Assembly: GCA_018907035.1 (NCBI GenBank)
Contig: JACCIC010000098.1
Span: 1-64,000 of the forward strand
Reading direction: 5' to 3'
Source of the DNA: Sycobia sp. Sy_11
Taxonomy: Eukaryota > Arthropoda > Insecta > Hymenoptera > Epichrysomallidae
DNA: 64,000 bases
In this document: piece by piece, positions 1 through 13,867 of the stretch
Layout of the letters: each line of letters opens with the position of its first letter
How positions within the stretch are numbered: the stretch's first letter is position 1
Program-made: the position numbers and the translations under genes
Notes under the pieces: generated by a model
Seen by the model: the letters and a program-made list of their open reading frames with translations, nothing else
Told to the model about the DNA's origin: nothing
Database searches by the model: none

Positions 1-2788
1 CCTATACTCTTTGAGAACTAAATAGTATGTACTATAGTAAAGTAGAGTCATGACTCATATACGCATGTATAATACAGTTTGGAAAAAAGAGGAGTGGCAG
101 AACCCGATGTATACGTGTAGAATGGAATATATATACTGATACATACGTATAGGGAAATCGGTTAATATTTCATTTCTTAAAGGTATATGCCCAGAAGCCC
201 TAGAATTTATTCTTGTATATTGCCGATCTTGAATATCAGATATTTAGATTTTCGGTCCAGTGGCGACTGCTGGGCGAATAATGAGAATCTTGTTATTGCT
301 TTATTTGAATATTACTTGCCACTGAATTATATTTGTTTATATTAATGAGAAGGTATTTTAAGGCAATTCTATTTAAAACGTCGAATTTTTAATTATGCAC
401 AGAAAAATATTCGGGAGGATGCGGGAAGGGTGGTGGGATACATATATATACATTTGATGTTTATTGAATTTAATTCGGTTTTCTCCCAGCGTAATATAAA
501 TATGTACTAGAATAATTATATAGGAATGCAACAATGAATGAATTCAGAGTCAGGTGTATATATATATGGATACAATCTTAGATATATACTAATACTTTAA
601 CAATGAGAACGTTCGTCATTATATAATATTAAACATTATTAACCGACAAATAGACCTTCTATCGTCTAGATCCTGGTTTCGTCCATAATTAAAAGTCTTT
701 TCTATAATATTCCACTATCAATATAAATTCTTGCCAATATATCGTCTTTGACCATTGCATGAGCGAAGTTTAAATAAAAAATTTTAAGCAAATATATATA
801 TACTTTCTCCAATAATTATAATCGGAAATTTGGTCGAACACATAATACTTAATCATCTGTTGATTTTTATTTTTAATACGATTACAAAGTAACATATACG
901 CGCATCCGTGAATATGAATACGACAATATTACTCCAACTCCCGCGTGAAATTTAGGGGATCGAACACATACGCCGTAATACCGTGAATAGAGAATAAACC
1001 ACGATCATTACTTCGCGGCTTCATACTCACTCCACTCACACGGCCTGTCCATTGTTTATAATTTCTTTTAAAATTAAGCATCATATAGAAATTCTGAATC
1101 ATCCCCTCTCAGCAGAGCGATTCATACACATGATTAAGAATGTATCAATAGTTGACAATTGCAAAATGCCTCGAGATAAATAGAGAGATGCTGCATAAAA
1201 ACTGGATCCTTTTGAGTACAACAACGATATTTGATTGAGCGCCTCGCGTGGCAGCAAACATGTGACTATTTTCCCCCCTCCCGCGGCCGTTAGAAGTGAA
1301 ATACCATAACCACCAGATTAATTGTCAGACGCCGTGCTGAGGTGTAAATCGTTGAAATTTAGATGTGTTGCTAGTCACTTGCATTTTGGCCTTCAGAATA
1401 ATTACCCTTTACCAGCCCTCGACAAATTGCCCTTGTATAAGACCTCGGCGCTCTCCACCATTACCTCCGAACAAATCAGTGCGCTTGGGCCTACCCTTTC
1501 ACATATCCACTTCACTCCTATGGGAGGGGGGGGAAGGGCGTAAATTTTTAAATTAAGAAAATATCGTTTGTTTTTTTTTTATCCCCGCAGAGTACAATAA
1601 TTGTCCTGCTATCGACCGTCGAGGCAATTGACATTGTCACTATAGTGTATACAAAGTAAGCTTATAATTTTGATGCAAAATATTTCGTTCGTTCAATAGA
1701 ACGTTGAAACTTATACTGTAGCAAGGATCGTAAAGTAGAGATGAGAGAGTTAAATGTGTATAAGTCTTGCCTTGGGGGTAACTGAAAATAACTCCAAGTT
1801 ATATGGACGAAGCAGAATTTTTTCTTTTTGATGTTACATTCGCTTATATATATATATATTAGTACACATTAGTACAACTTTGAAGATGACGTTATAGTCG
1901 AAATAGTTGTCAGTTTTTCAAAATAAATAAAAATTATGAACCTCTATCCAAGTGTACTTATTAAGTGTTCCTTACACGATATTAATTTATATATATATAT
2001 GCCCGTTATTCGAATTGTTAATAAATTTTAAAATAAGAATAACAATACATTACTTACTGGTTTATACTTTATACTGGATACGAAAAGTCTGTATTTACGA
2101 AACGACGATTATCTTTTTTTTTTCACGTGCCACAAATATTTTCGTTCAGTTTATCGTACGATGTATTAATGTATTAGGTTACTATGTCCTTCATCGGTCA
2201 CAACGTCCTAGACGGTTTCGGTCAAAAACATACACAACGACCGGACTTCTCGTTAAGTCATCCATTTCCTTCACAATTATATTTAGAAATTCAGAAGGAC
2301 CGCGGCGAATCTATTGCAGAGTACGCATTAACGCGAACCGGAACTTATAGAAAAAAAAAAAAAAAAAAAAAAGAAATACTAGATTCCTCTCTCACCGTTG
2401 TACTCGACAATTCCCGCGTGTAATTCACCGTTATTATTATACGTCTCCCCCACGACCCCCCCCCCTCGTTCACCTCCAAATCGAACGTAAACTCGCCGAC
2501 AATTCGCGATTGCCGCGGTCACCCCCCCTTTTCCATTCCTGCCACTTTCCTACACGCAAATACTACCCCGCGCCGCGGAGAGATCCGCGTATGTACGGAA
2601 GTATATGGCACAAGTGTATATAATATATATATATATATATATATTATAACTCTATATATATACAAAAGATATTACATAGTGCATAGGTGCATCGCGTTCT
2701 ATAGTTAATTAGCCAGGAACAGCAGCACCTATTTCCTCAACGTATATGACGATAAACCATAGCGGCGACGGTGGTGCCCTTTCGGGGG
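1..2788. other. AT-rich upstream flank, no gene seen
   Basis: Ordinary AT-rich DNA upstream of the Sox gene. It holds short AT runs (about 555-570, 1845-1860, 2624-2645), an A homopolymer at about 2350-2370 and GC-richer patches towards the right end. Short open frames at 1322-1556 and 1952-2423 have no recognisable domain and end in low-complexity sequence. Distal 5'UTR or promoter sequence of the Dichaete gene could lie here, but I see no convincing core promoter. Confidence 0.5.
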
Positions 2789-5150
2789 GGGGGGCCCACA
2801 CACCCAACCACCCACCCCCCCCCCCCTCCCCCCCCCCCACCCCCCCCCCCCCAACACCCCCCACCCCACCACACCCCCCGCCCACCGCCCCCCCCCCCAC
2901 TCACCCACGCCCTCCGGGTCTGGGCATGTTTTTTGTTCCGCCCAGCCCCCGCCCACCCCACACACCTCATAACCCCTCAACAGCCCCTCACCGCCCACCA
3001 GCACCCCAACCGCCCCCACCCCACACAACCACCACCCGCCGACCCACCGCCCCCCCCCACACCCACGCAAACCACCAGCCCCCCACCCCCGCCCCCACCA
3101 CCCCCCCCCGCTACAGCCAGAGCCACCGCGCCCCCACGCAACCCTCCAGCCAAACCACCCCAATAAGCCCACCCGACGCCACCCCCGCCAAGCACCCCCC
3201 ACCACGCCCATCACCGCAACACCTGAACACCCCACCCCCCCCCGCGACTCTACTCTCAGCTCTCCCTCTGCTCTTTATCTCCCCCCTCTCTCTCGTGCTC
3301 CATCTCCAACCCTCACATCAACACAACCTCCTATCCCCTCAAATCTCGCCGACGGACGCGCCGCTGCCATACCCATACCCAATCCTTCTCCCATCTCCTA
3401 CCCAATGTGGGAGGCAAGTCCCGCTTGCTAACGCGGGCGTGGACTCAAGCGCCGACGGCCCTCCGTGGGCGTCACATCCGTCCCCCACCCCCCCCCAACC
3501 TCACGCCGACCCGTCCCCGCGGCAGCCCGCCTCTCCGTCCTCTCTTTCTATGACTTCTGCTCCTCTCTCTCAAAACAATCTACTCTCCTCAAACATGCCA
3601 ATCATCCTCAACCTCATCACATCCTTCGATAACTCCCCCCTGATCACTCCCCAGCATCTTTACTCTATGCTTACCCCTCAGTACATAGCCCTCAACACCT
3701 ATCCTTCCTGCTATACCTGCAGCTCATAATGCCTGACGTGCAGACCATCGCCCGTCGAACAGCTCGTTATTGTACGCAGGCTCCATTTCACCGGACAGCA
3801 CGTCGCCAACCGATGCAACAACAACGCAGGACTCCACAAAAACCGAGCACGGCCGAACACAACGATCGCGAAAGCGGTGCGTGTGCCTAATAACGTGTGA
3901 TTTTCCTCCCAGTCTACAGTTCACTACGTTACCTTTACATCACGGGGGGCCACTGCATATCACTATATATAATTATATATATATAAGTATAGGTATATAT
4001 ATACTATAACATACCCACACGCATATAGATATACCCAGAGCGGTTCGACCATCAGTACCCCACGCCGACACCGCAGGCAGAAACGACCCTTCTCACTATG
4101 ATCAGCTCGCACAGAGCCACGGCACCACCACCCCAACCAACCACTCACCCCCCTGCCCCTATAGCCCTCATTCTCCGGCATGTACCTCCACCTCATGACA
4201 TGTCCCGTACGCCCAGGAGCAGCCGCCCTCTCACCGCCGAGCCGCCGCTGCCCCGCTCCCAACCTACAGCACAGCAGACAAAGCAAGCAGCCGTCATCAG
4301 GCATCATCAGCTATACTCGGCCACAAAGCAAAAGCAACTGCGCCGGCCGCCTGTCGCAAAATCCTCCTCTGTCGCCTGCGACCCTCCAATCCCTCACTGA
4401 CCACCACCATTAGACTGCACATCAAGCGGGACCCCATGAAACGCGTTCATGTTCTTGGGTCCGGGTTGAACATCAACTCAGATTAAGGTCGCCAGGAGTA
4501 AAGAACCCGAAGAATGGCAACAACTCGGAGACTTCTCTAAAGCTACTTAGCGCCCGCTGGAAGAAGACAACCGACACGCATAGAATCCCCTATCATGCCG
4601 AGCCAATCTCCTGAGGGCGATGCACATAGGAGCACCCGGCCTAACAAGATACCGGCCGACGCCATCAAGCCCAAGCCCGGTCCCGGGGGGTGGTGCACCA
4701 CATTTAGTGGGCGGCAACCCGGCCTACACCAAAACACCAACCACCACCACCACCCAGCCCAGGGCCCTCGTCGCCGCCCCGGTCTTTCCCCCGGCTTCCC
4801 GACACCCTAAGCCGTACTTCGGGGCCGCGGCGGCTGCGCGCCGACCCCCACCGGGTCCGGGACACCATCACGCCACCGGTCAATATCCCCATCGCCGCTC
4901 AGACTACTCGCCCTGCCCAGCTACCTCCTATCGGCTCTGGCCTTCGACGCGGTGCACTTCGGCAAGCTCGGTCAGGGTGCGCCTCTGAGCCAGCGATCAT
5001 GCACCACACCACACAAGAAACAGCATCAGCGCAGCACATATCCTGCGAGCATACCCACCCGCCTTCACTGCCAGCCAAATACCAGTACATCTGTCCACAA
5101 CACAAATACACCAGCACCACCAACATACTCCAGCGTTGAACGAGTAGCGG
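2789..5150. other. Corrupted sequence patch (probable assembly or consensus error)
   Basis: The texture changes abruptly after the G run at about 2785-2796. The + strand becomes C/A-rich and almost lacks G; for example only one G occurs in 2821-2880. Within the patch the strongly conserved SOX HMG box (4418-4675) is recognisable but split across all three frames. It spans about 258 bases where about 234 are expected, so errors are mainly insertions, as in raw single-molecule reads. Clean coding sequence resumes at about 5150-5215. I infer a stretch bridged by unpolished reads across a hard GC or homopolymer region. Real mutation is less likely, because the downstream tail is intact. Open frames inside it, including the 327-residue proline-rich one at 2746-3729, should not be treated as proteins. 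Confidence 0.75.
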
Positions 5151-5621
5151 CGGCGGCAGCATCACATCAGCAGCGCCAGTCCGCGGGGTGCCTCGGCGGC
5201 GGCGGTCGTCAGCAGTTTCTACTCCAGCCTGTACAACGGTCCAGCCGCTGCCCTGCAGCAACAGCAGCAGCAGCAGCAGCAGCAACAGCATCAGCAACAG
5301 CAGCTCCAGGGCGGCGCGAGCAGGCTCTCGCCGTACGGGGGTGCCGGCGGTGCCGCGCAGTTCGGCTCCCTGTTCCCGGGCGTCGCCCAGCATCATCCCC
5401 ATCACGCGCTCGCCTCGAGCGGCCTCGTCTTCCCCCATCATCACTCGCTCGCCCATCATCATTCGCAGGGCGGCGGCGGCGGCGGCGGCGGCAGCATCAG
5501 CCCGAGCAGCAGCCCGGGCTCGATCACCCCGGCGTCCTCGGGCCACGGCTCGTCGGGCTCGCCGGTCGCCCCCAGCCTGGATCTGGATCAGCTGAGGCGG
5601 CCCGTCCCCGTCATTTTTTAG
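4098..5621 (+). CDS. D: Dichaete ortholog, SoxB transcription factor (frame broken by probable sequence errors)
   Basis: This encodes a group B SOX protein, a nuclear HMG-box factor that binds and bends DNA at TTGT-type sites. In Drosophila, Dichaete acts in segmentation, neural progenitors and hindgut. Three blocks appear in the right order. The HMG box (4418-4675) matches HIKRPMNAFMVWSRG, NPKMHNSEISKRLGAEW and RAMHMKEHPDYKYRPRRKPK once small indels are allowed. A middle block at about 4800-4976 resembles the family's PYFG and FDxxxxxKL motifs. An intact tail follows (5148-5621). RAMHMKEH with RKPK favours Dichaete or Sox21 over SoxB1, and the tail favours Dichaete. No splice sites are needed, so one exon is plausible. 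The start is uncertain: the ATG at 4098 lies about 107 codons before the HMG box but is inside the corrupted patch. Identity is strong; the coordinates of the first two thirds are approximate. A decayed pseudogene is the alternative, disfavoured by the clean tail and 3'UTR. Confidence 0.85.
4418..4675 (+). other. SOX HMG box, frameshifted across all three frames
   Basis: CACATCAAGCGG at 4418-4429 gives HIKR. ATGAA(A)CGCGTTCATG at 4436-4450 gives MNAFM with one extra A. AACCCGAAGA at 4504-4513 starts the NPKMHNSE block. CGCCCGCTGGAAGAAG at 4551-4566 gives the GAEWKK region. GGGCGATGCACAT, AGGAGCACCCGG and ACCGGCCGACGCCATCAAG (4616-4669) give RAMHMKEHPDYKYRPRRKPK with dropped and added bases. 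The conserved order over about 78 residues rules out chance. The basic tail after the box is the SOX nuclear-localisation region. The residues needed for minor-groove intercalation (the FM of NAFM) are present in the readable pieces. Confidence 0.9.
5148..5621 (+). CDS. D: Intact C-terminal 157 codons of the Dichaete ortholog
   Basis: This frame is open from just after TAG at 5145-5147 to TAG at 5619-5621 and has no ATG of its own, so it is a continuation, not a separate gene. In order it holds a Ser/Ala stretch, SSFYSSLYN (5211-5237), a Gln/His run of about 16 codons (5256-5303), two His clusters (about 5391-5408 and 5433-5462), eight Gly codons (5469-5492), a SPSSSPGSITPASS block and the end LRRPVPVIF. 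Drosophila Dichaete, as I recall it, ends with SSFYSGIY, SPGTITP and LRRPVPVLY in the same order. The tail is the transactivation and partner-interaction region in SoxB proteins. Gln, His and Gly expansions make it longer than the fly tail. Confidence 0.9.
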   Translation, partial: RRRQHHISSASPRGASAAAVVSSFYSSLYNGPAAALQQQQQQQQQQQHQQQQLQGGASRLSPYGGAGGAAQFGSLFPGVAQHHPHHALASSGLVFPHHHSLAHHHSQGGGGGGGGSISPSSSPGSITPASSGHGSSGSPVAPSLDLDQLRRPVPVIF

Positions 5622-6084
5622 GATTTCGGCCCCGCCCTCTCTATACATATATACGTATAATTATGTATATATGTTTATGTATATGCGTATGTACAGCAGC
5701 GACAATTTGGCATTGGAGTGTGTTTACGCATGTATATGTATTTACGTAATTGTATAGATTTCGCGCAACGCCTCTCGCGTCTCTCTTTCGTCGGGATTGG
5801 TACTTTTTTTTTTTTTTTTTACGGTGTTAACGTACCATATTATATATACGTATATTTTTCTAAATAATCGGGGTGAGTCGAAAACGCGCGCTGTATATGT
5901 AATCTTGTATTTAAAAAAAAAAAAAAAAAAAGAAAAGATGTACATGCTGCAGACTGTGTGTATAATCGTGAGGAAAAAATTCATCAGTATCGTCACACCG
6001 CTCCCCCGACCTTGAATTTAAATTCTGTGATTACGTCGGACGAGTCGAAAAAATGATTGCCGAGGGGAGGGGGATAGAACGCGC

Positions 6085-6128
<44 letters not shown>

Positions 6129-6254
6129 TATACTCTGTAAAAAAGTATTATAATATATGTATGTATAGAAAAAACCATTGTATAGTGTTGTCGTCCGTGT
6201 ATATTGATAAAGCACAAGTCCGAGTGTCGTCTGCGCGTTGCGTCTTATTAAAAA

Positions 6255-6265
6255 AATAAAATAAA
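6255..6265 (+). terminator. Proximal candidate poly(A) signal pair
   Basis: Two overlapping AATAAA hexamers about 635 bases after the stop codon. The surrounding sequence is A-rich, so these could be chance. Transcript 3' ends would decide. Confidence 0.35.
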
Positions 6266-7009
6266 AGAGAAAAAAAAAACGAGCACGAGAAAAACAACAG
6301 CAAAAAAAACGACGGAGATTAATCCCCGGGGGGTACGATAATTATCGAATAGCAATGGCAATGATTTTAGCGCACCGATCGATGGGCGGCGATCGATATA
6401 ATCGCGTAACGTTTCGCACCCAGTCGCGACAGAGTATTATAATATATTTAGTTAGATATATTTATATATTTTGTAGTGTTTTTATTTTTTTTTTTTTTAA
6501 TTTATGTTTGCGCACAAACTTTCCTTCAACGACGCAAAGAGCGTATTAGTGTCGGTATATGATGCTCTGTACCGTACCTCAATGTGTCTTTTATACACCG
6601 TATTATACGCGTATGCGATATAATTATAATTGCCGAATTTACAGAATCGATACCAAATAGACGAGAGTAGGAAGTGACCGTTTATATAAAGTCCGATATT
6701 ATAGTCTATAATGTAGATATATTGATTTTATTATACACACGCGTGCGTTATTTATGTATACACCGATGTATTATTTGTGTAAGCGGGACAGACTTATAAT
6801 ACGCTTATTATTAATTCTTTTTTGTAATATATATTTGCACATCAATATATACAATGATAAATAGTCCGGGACACATTGACGCGTGCTGAGCAATTGTAAA
6901 AGTATGTATAACTGTAAATTTATGCATGTGTGTGTGTGTGTGTGTGTGAGTATGTACGTTGATGCGGCGAAAGGTGGCAGATTGATACTCGATGATATTG
7001 TACAGTATT

Positions 7010-7054
<45 letters not shown>

Positions 7055-7229
7055 TTTAATTGAACATGTATCCAGGTGGATATTATTATTAATTATTATT
7101 ATTATTATTATTGTCGTCTAAGAAATCGCTCTTTCGATTAGAAAATTTCACAGAATCCGTGTCTCGTGAAGCGAGAGCCGTTAGGACAGCGCGCGCGCGC
7201 GCACACCCACACAAATTGTATTTGTTATC

Positions 7230-7235
7230 AATAAA
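7230..7235 (+). terminator. Distal candidate poly(A) signal
   Basis: AATAAA followed within about 30 bases by T-rich sequence (TTGTTATTATCTTATT), a fair cleavage context. It would give a 3'UTR of about 1.6 kb. Confidence 0.4.
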
Positions 7236-7250
7236 TTGTTATTATCTTAT

Positions 7251-7693
7251 TAATACAACGAACAATTGTCGTACGTATCATTATATTATTCTATACAGTA
7301 CACCCGCAATTTTCTCCACACAACGTCCTCTCGATCCCGTCACGTTATCCTTTTCTTTAAATCGTCTCATTTACGAAGGGAAAAAAAAATTGTTTTTCGC
7401 ATCTTATGTCACTCGAATTATAATCTGCGATTCAATACACTGGCGCAGCTGTGGTATTGGAGATAATTATTTCTGTCCGGTGAGAAAATTTTTCAGAAAA
7501 TTTATCTGATTTATAAGATTGTTATAGATTTGAATTGAAGGTACGATGATTAATTAAGCTGCCCTGCTGACCGCAACAGTCGCAGATTCGTGCTCGCAGC
7601 TGTTAACGAACTATGAGCATGGTAGAGAAAACGAAGAAAAAATTCTGGACAAATTAAATGCTCAACCAAAATATATATATATATATACATACA

Positions 7694-7747
<54 letters not shown>

Positions 7748-7855
7748 CACACAAAAATGTGCATTATTCGCTCTCGAAGTCCACGGGGGGAAGGAGTGGT
7801 AGAATCATAAATCAAAGAACTATTAGCAAAAAGGAGCACCCCGTACAGTACTCGG

Positions 7856-7891
<36 letters not shown>

Positions 7892-8331
7892 CGTGGCCAA
7901 TTTATCAAAGCGAGCGCGCGCTCGTCGAAAAGCTAGAGAGAGAGAGAGAGAGAGTGAGAGAGAGAGAGCGAGGGGGTAGAGGGGTGCAAAAAAGAAAAAG
8001 AAAGAAAGAATCAGAGTGAGAGTTGGGGGGGGGAGGGGGCGACGCGAAAATTTCATTATACCATACCGAAGTTGACACAATAACTCATTCTATCCGCTCG
8101 ATAAAACTAACCCCTTTTCAGTCGGGCCTAATTTAATGATTGCGCACCGCAGCGGGCGCGCGAGCCGCAGCTTATACCGCCCGGCGCATCGGCGGGACTT
8201 CCTTCCCTTTCCTCACCGGCCCGTATCCGCGCGTACCGCGCCCGCGTGCAGCCTGGTGTGTAGGCACTTACTACTCGCGCTCAATGCCTAAAGTCGAGAA
8301 TGAAGAGGGTTGTTCCGTACACGCACGCGCG

Positions 8332-8365
<34 letters not shown>

Positions 8366-8597
8366 TTGGTATACGTGTCGCGGGGTGATCGTCGTCGCTG
8401 CAACAAAAAAAAAAAAAAATAATAATAATAATAATACTAATAACAAAAACGCCGAAAGAGCGACGACGCGGGTCCGGCTTAATAATACGGCGCCCTTGGA
8501 TCGAGGACTTGCGATCACCCGACGAGCTGCCGATATTGCCCTCTAAATGTATACGCGAGCCGCGTTTTATACGAAATACCCCCGCGCGTTTATTCAT

Positions 8598-8644
<47 letters not shown>

Positions 8645-8800
8645 ATGCCTATACATATAGTGAGAAAATACGCAGATGCCGGACGGGGAGTACTGGGAGA
8701 GGGCAGGGGACCGCTCACAGGTGCGAACGCTAGGACATTTTATGTATACAATATATATATACACACACGCACACGCGCGCTATACATCGACGTGTGATGT
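7251..8800. repeat. Microsatellite-rich block, no gene seen
   Basis: Holds a long interrupted AT tract (7669-7746), CT (about 7860-7887) and GA (about 7935-7968) runs facing each other, a CG-to-CA compound run (about 8327-8365), an ATA run (about 8417-8436) and a GT run (about 8599-8642). Open frames on both strands are translations of these repeats. Confidence 0.7.
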
Positions 8801-10185
8801 ATACATCCGTAGTAGATGGTTTTTCTTTTGTCAATGCATTATTGGCATATTATCCGTTCTAAATACTACAAGATGTTTCATATTCACATAGAGGAAAGCT
8901 TGAAAACCATGTGTAATTCCTGCAATCATAAAGAATCGTTGCTGATTGTTAAATGAATTTTTATACATTATAAATCGGTTTATTTTCAACGAAATAGAAT
9001 ATTTGTTATCGTGCAACATAACTAATTAGATCTTTAAAACGTCGTACTTTTACCTGAATTATTATATTTTTTAAAATTATTTGGGAAGTCTAGAGTTAAA
9101 CGATGACTCGTTCGTAACTCGAAATAAAAAAATAATTTTTTCTTACAATTCATTTTTTATCGTTTTATTTAACAGCGAAGTTGCCTACACGTATCATGTC
9201 TGACTAACTCAGCTTCACCAGGACATGACTACTGCAACTATATTGTTTTGACAATGTGCGAGTACCAGTATGTTTAAGAAATAAAATGTATTTTTGTGAA
9301 AAGATCTAAAAATTTTTTCTTATGTATTTTGGACTAATCTCTGTCCAAAAAATGATTTTTAAGTATATAAATTAATGTGAAAAATAACTAATCAGAGACA
9401 TTTGGATTTAGAAAATGTATTGTGGAATTTTACGAAAATGCAGATATAGATAAGGGTTGAGAGGGCGTAAGATTTTTCTTTTTTTTTTTAATTTTTTTTT
9501 TAAATAAAAGAATTTAATATGTTGAAAAATTAAAATCGTATTAGCGTTCCTGAATGGAAAACTATATAATAATAATAAAAAATGGAAAAAACGAAATCTG
9601 TAACAGGATTTGATTAGATTTATAATCTTCCGCCCGTATTTTAAATTTAAAAGTTAAAATTCGTTTGTGAACTATAAGAGACTCAAATATTAGTATACTC
9701 TGAGTACTATTCTGAAGATAAAATTAGATGAATGTCTTAACAACTGTGAAAGACGCCAAAGTATAAAAATTTCATTACTGTACAGGAACTTTAAATTTCC
9801 ATTTCAAAAAAACAAAACGTGACTGACCTGTCTATTAGATACTTACCTGATCGTTAATCTCGTGAGAGATTTTTCTTTCAGGTTACTATACAACGCGTAC
9901 TAGAACGCGTACCCGTGTTGAAATTCGTCTCATTTCACTGAATTAAACTTGTATTTTTGAAGTTACAGTAATAGATAGTAGAGTCAAAAAAGCGTTAAAA
10001 TTACTTAACTGCCCGGCGCAGTGTAGTTTTATTGTGATTTCTGACGGCTTTCGTATAAATGAGTAAATATATAAATTCTAACATATATAAATCAACTATA
10101 ATTCGAAATTATAAGTTTAAATTTATTACTTAAATCATTATATATAGCTATATTTTGATTAACGTCTATTAAATTATCCACATAC
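8801..10185. other. AT-rich quiet segment, nothing recognised
   Basis: Plain AT-rich sequence with short A and T runs (around 9120-9140, 9476-9500) and a short direct repeat of ACGCGTAC near 9892-9912. No coding, RNA or transposon feature seen. Confidence 0.6.
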
Positions 10186-12420
<2,235 letters not shown>

Positions 12421-13300
12421 GAGTTTTTCAAAAACTGAGTTGGTGAGGTTTGAGAAATTACAATTGCAAGTAGATTTCATCATAGATCTAATACACTACT
12501 ATTTTCAGCGGAACAATATTCGGCATCGAACCGGGCAATCACTTCGAATCTTGAAAGCTCTGAGATATGAACATTTTTATGAATACTGACACGATATACG
12601 AAGAAACATTGGATAAGTTTTGAGCATGAACGTAAAATTAAATTCGTCGCGTTTTATGCGCGTTGAATCTGAAACAATCTCAATATGAACGCGAGAATAG
12701 TCTTAATTTTCATCCCTATACTACCTCAATCAGTAGTCCGTCGTTTCCGCCCTTCCCACCCCTAAAGTGAAGGATTCTGGAAATGAAATTTTCGGGGCCC
12801 GAAAGCGTTTCTCTTAAAAAATTTCACAGATATTTCGCTATTTTACTCGATTGACGTTGTATTTCTCATTTCTTTCTTGTGTCAGCTGATATTAGCACAT
12901 AGAAGATTTCTGGATTCGAGCATTAAAGCTTATTTCATGCAAAGAGAAAAGCTGCGACGTAAATTAATACGCCTATCACAAATTTAGATCGAATAAGAAT
13001 TTCAAGTATGCCACAACTCGTCAAATACCCATAAATTGTATAAAATATTAAATTTACAATTGAACTACATTGAACTGCAACAAAGTAATATTAACTATGT
13101 ATTATTTCGTAATGGCATAGACAAACGTATCGGATCATCGGTAAATAAAACGATCTCGACCCCGGCGAACAATGGAAAATACAACAGAAATAAAAAATTG
13201 TTTTAATCGCCGATCCGAGCGACATTACCATAGCGAATAAACACGCGGCACAATGGCTCGATTTTCAACAATAAGCAGCGAGTTTTATACAAATATTCGT
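12421..13300. other. AT-rich quiet segment, nothing recognised
   Basis: No repeat longer than a few units and no coding feature. Short homopolymers only. Confidence 0.55.
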
Positions 13301-13312
13301 GGATAGATGACG

Positions 13313-13348
<36 letters not shown>

Positions 13349-13581
13349 CCTGACACAGCCGCCATCCCCCCTCTGTTCCCAATCCACGCAAGCCTTTAAA
13401 ATCCGTATATATGTATATGTATAAATGTGCAGTACGCTCGCATTCTTTTCGACTCCCTCCACATCGTCATCGACCTATTGAATTCGAGAAGGTTAATACT
13501 GGAATCAGCTATATATATATATAATACGGTGCAACAATGATATCGGTCGTAGTCGCCCGCGCGCCTGAAAATCCCTGCCCG

Positions 13582-13629
<48 letters not shown>

Positions 13630-13831
13630 GGGAGAGGGAGAGATAGAAAAAGAGAGAGAACGGCTCTCGGGCGTGAAAAACAGGCCTTTTCCATTTACGG
13701 CCCCGGCAGTGTAATTGTCAATGCGGCTTCGGCGCCGTCGTCAAAGGGTTGAAATGGGCTGTTCCGGCGCAGCGCGCCGCGGAAAAGAGAAAGTTCGATT
13801 TCGCGGAGCTTTACTACTCAGTATACGTACG

Positions 13832-13867
<36 letters not shown>

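Larger units (their letters stand above)
5622..7250 (+). other. Probable 3'UTR of the Dichaete ortholog
   Basis: AU-rich sequence directly after the stop codon, with T and A homopolymers (about 5804-5820, 5912-5931), a long TA run (6085-6131), a GT run (about 6929-6949) and another TA run (7013-7051). Candidate AATAAA poly(A) signals lie at 6255-6260 and 6260-6265, followed by A-rich sequence, and at 7230-7235, followed by T-rich sequence. The end at about 7250 assumes the distal signal; alternative ends near 6.28 kb are possible. Short open frames here have no coding character. Confidence 0.55.

Noticed and set aside
2746..3729. 327-residue proline-rich open frame on the + strand
   Set aside because: It lies in the corrupted C-rich patch. 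Its Pro/Thr/His content follows from C/A-rich sequence with almost no G to make stop codons, and it has no domain.
5100..5160. Possible splice acceptor before the intact tail, making it a separate last exon
   Set aside because: There is no polypyrimidine tract, and the upstream sequence continues Dichaete-like motifs, so a damaged single exon explains it better.
4899..5749. Long open frames overlapping the Sox tail (249 residues on minus; 265 residues in another + frame)
   Set aside because: They are shadows of the true frame, which ends at 5621. The real frame has the Dichaete motifs; these give Ala/Arg-rich translations of the Gln, His and Gly tracts.
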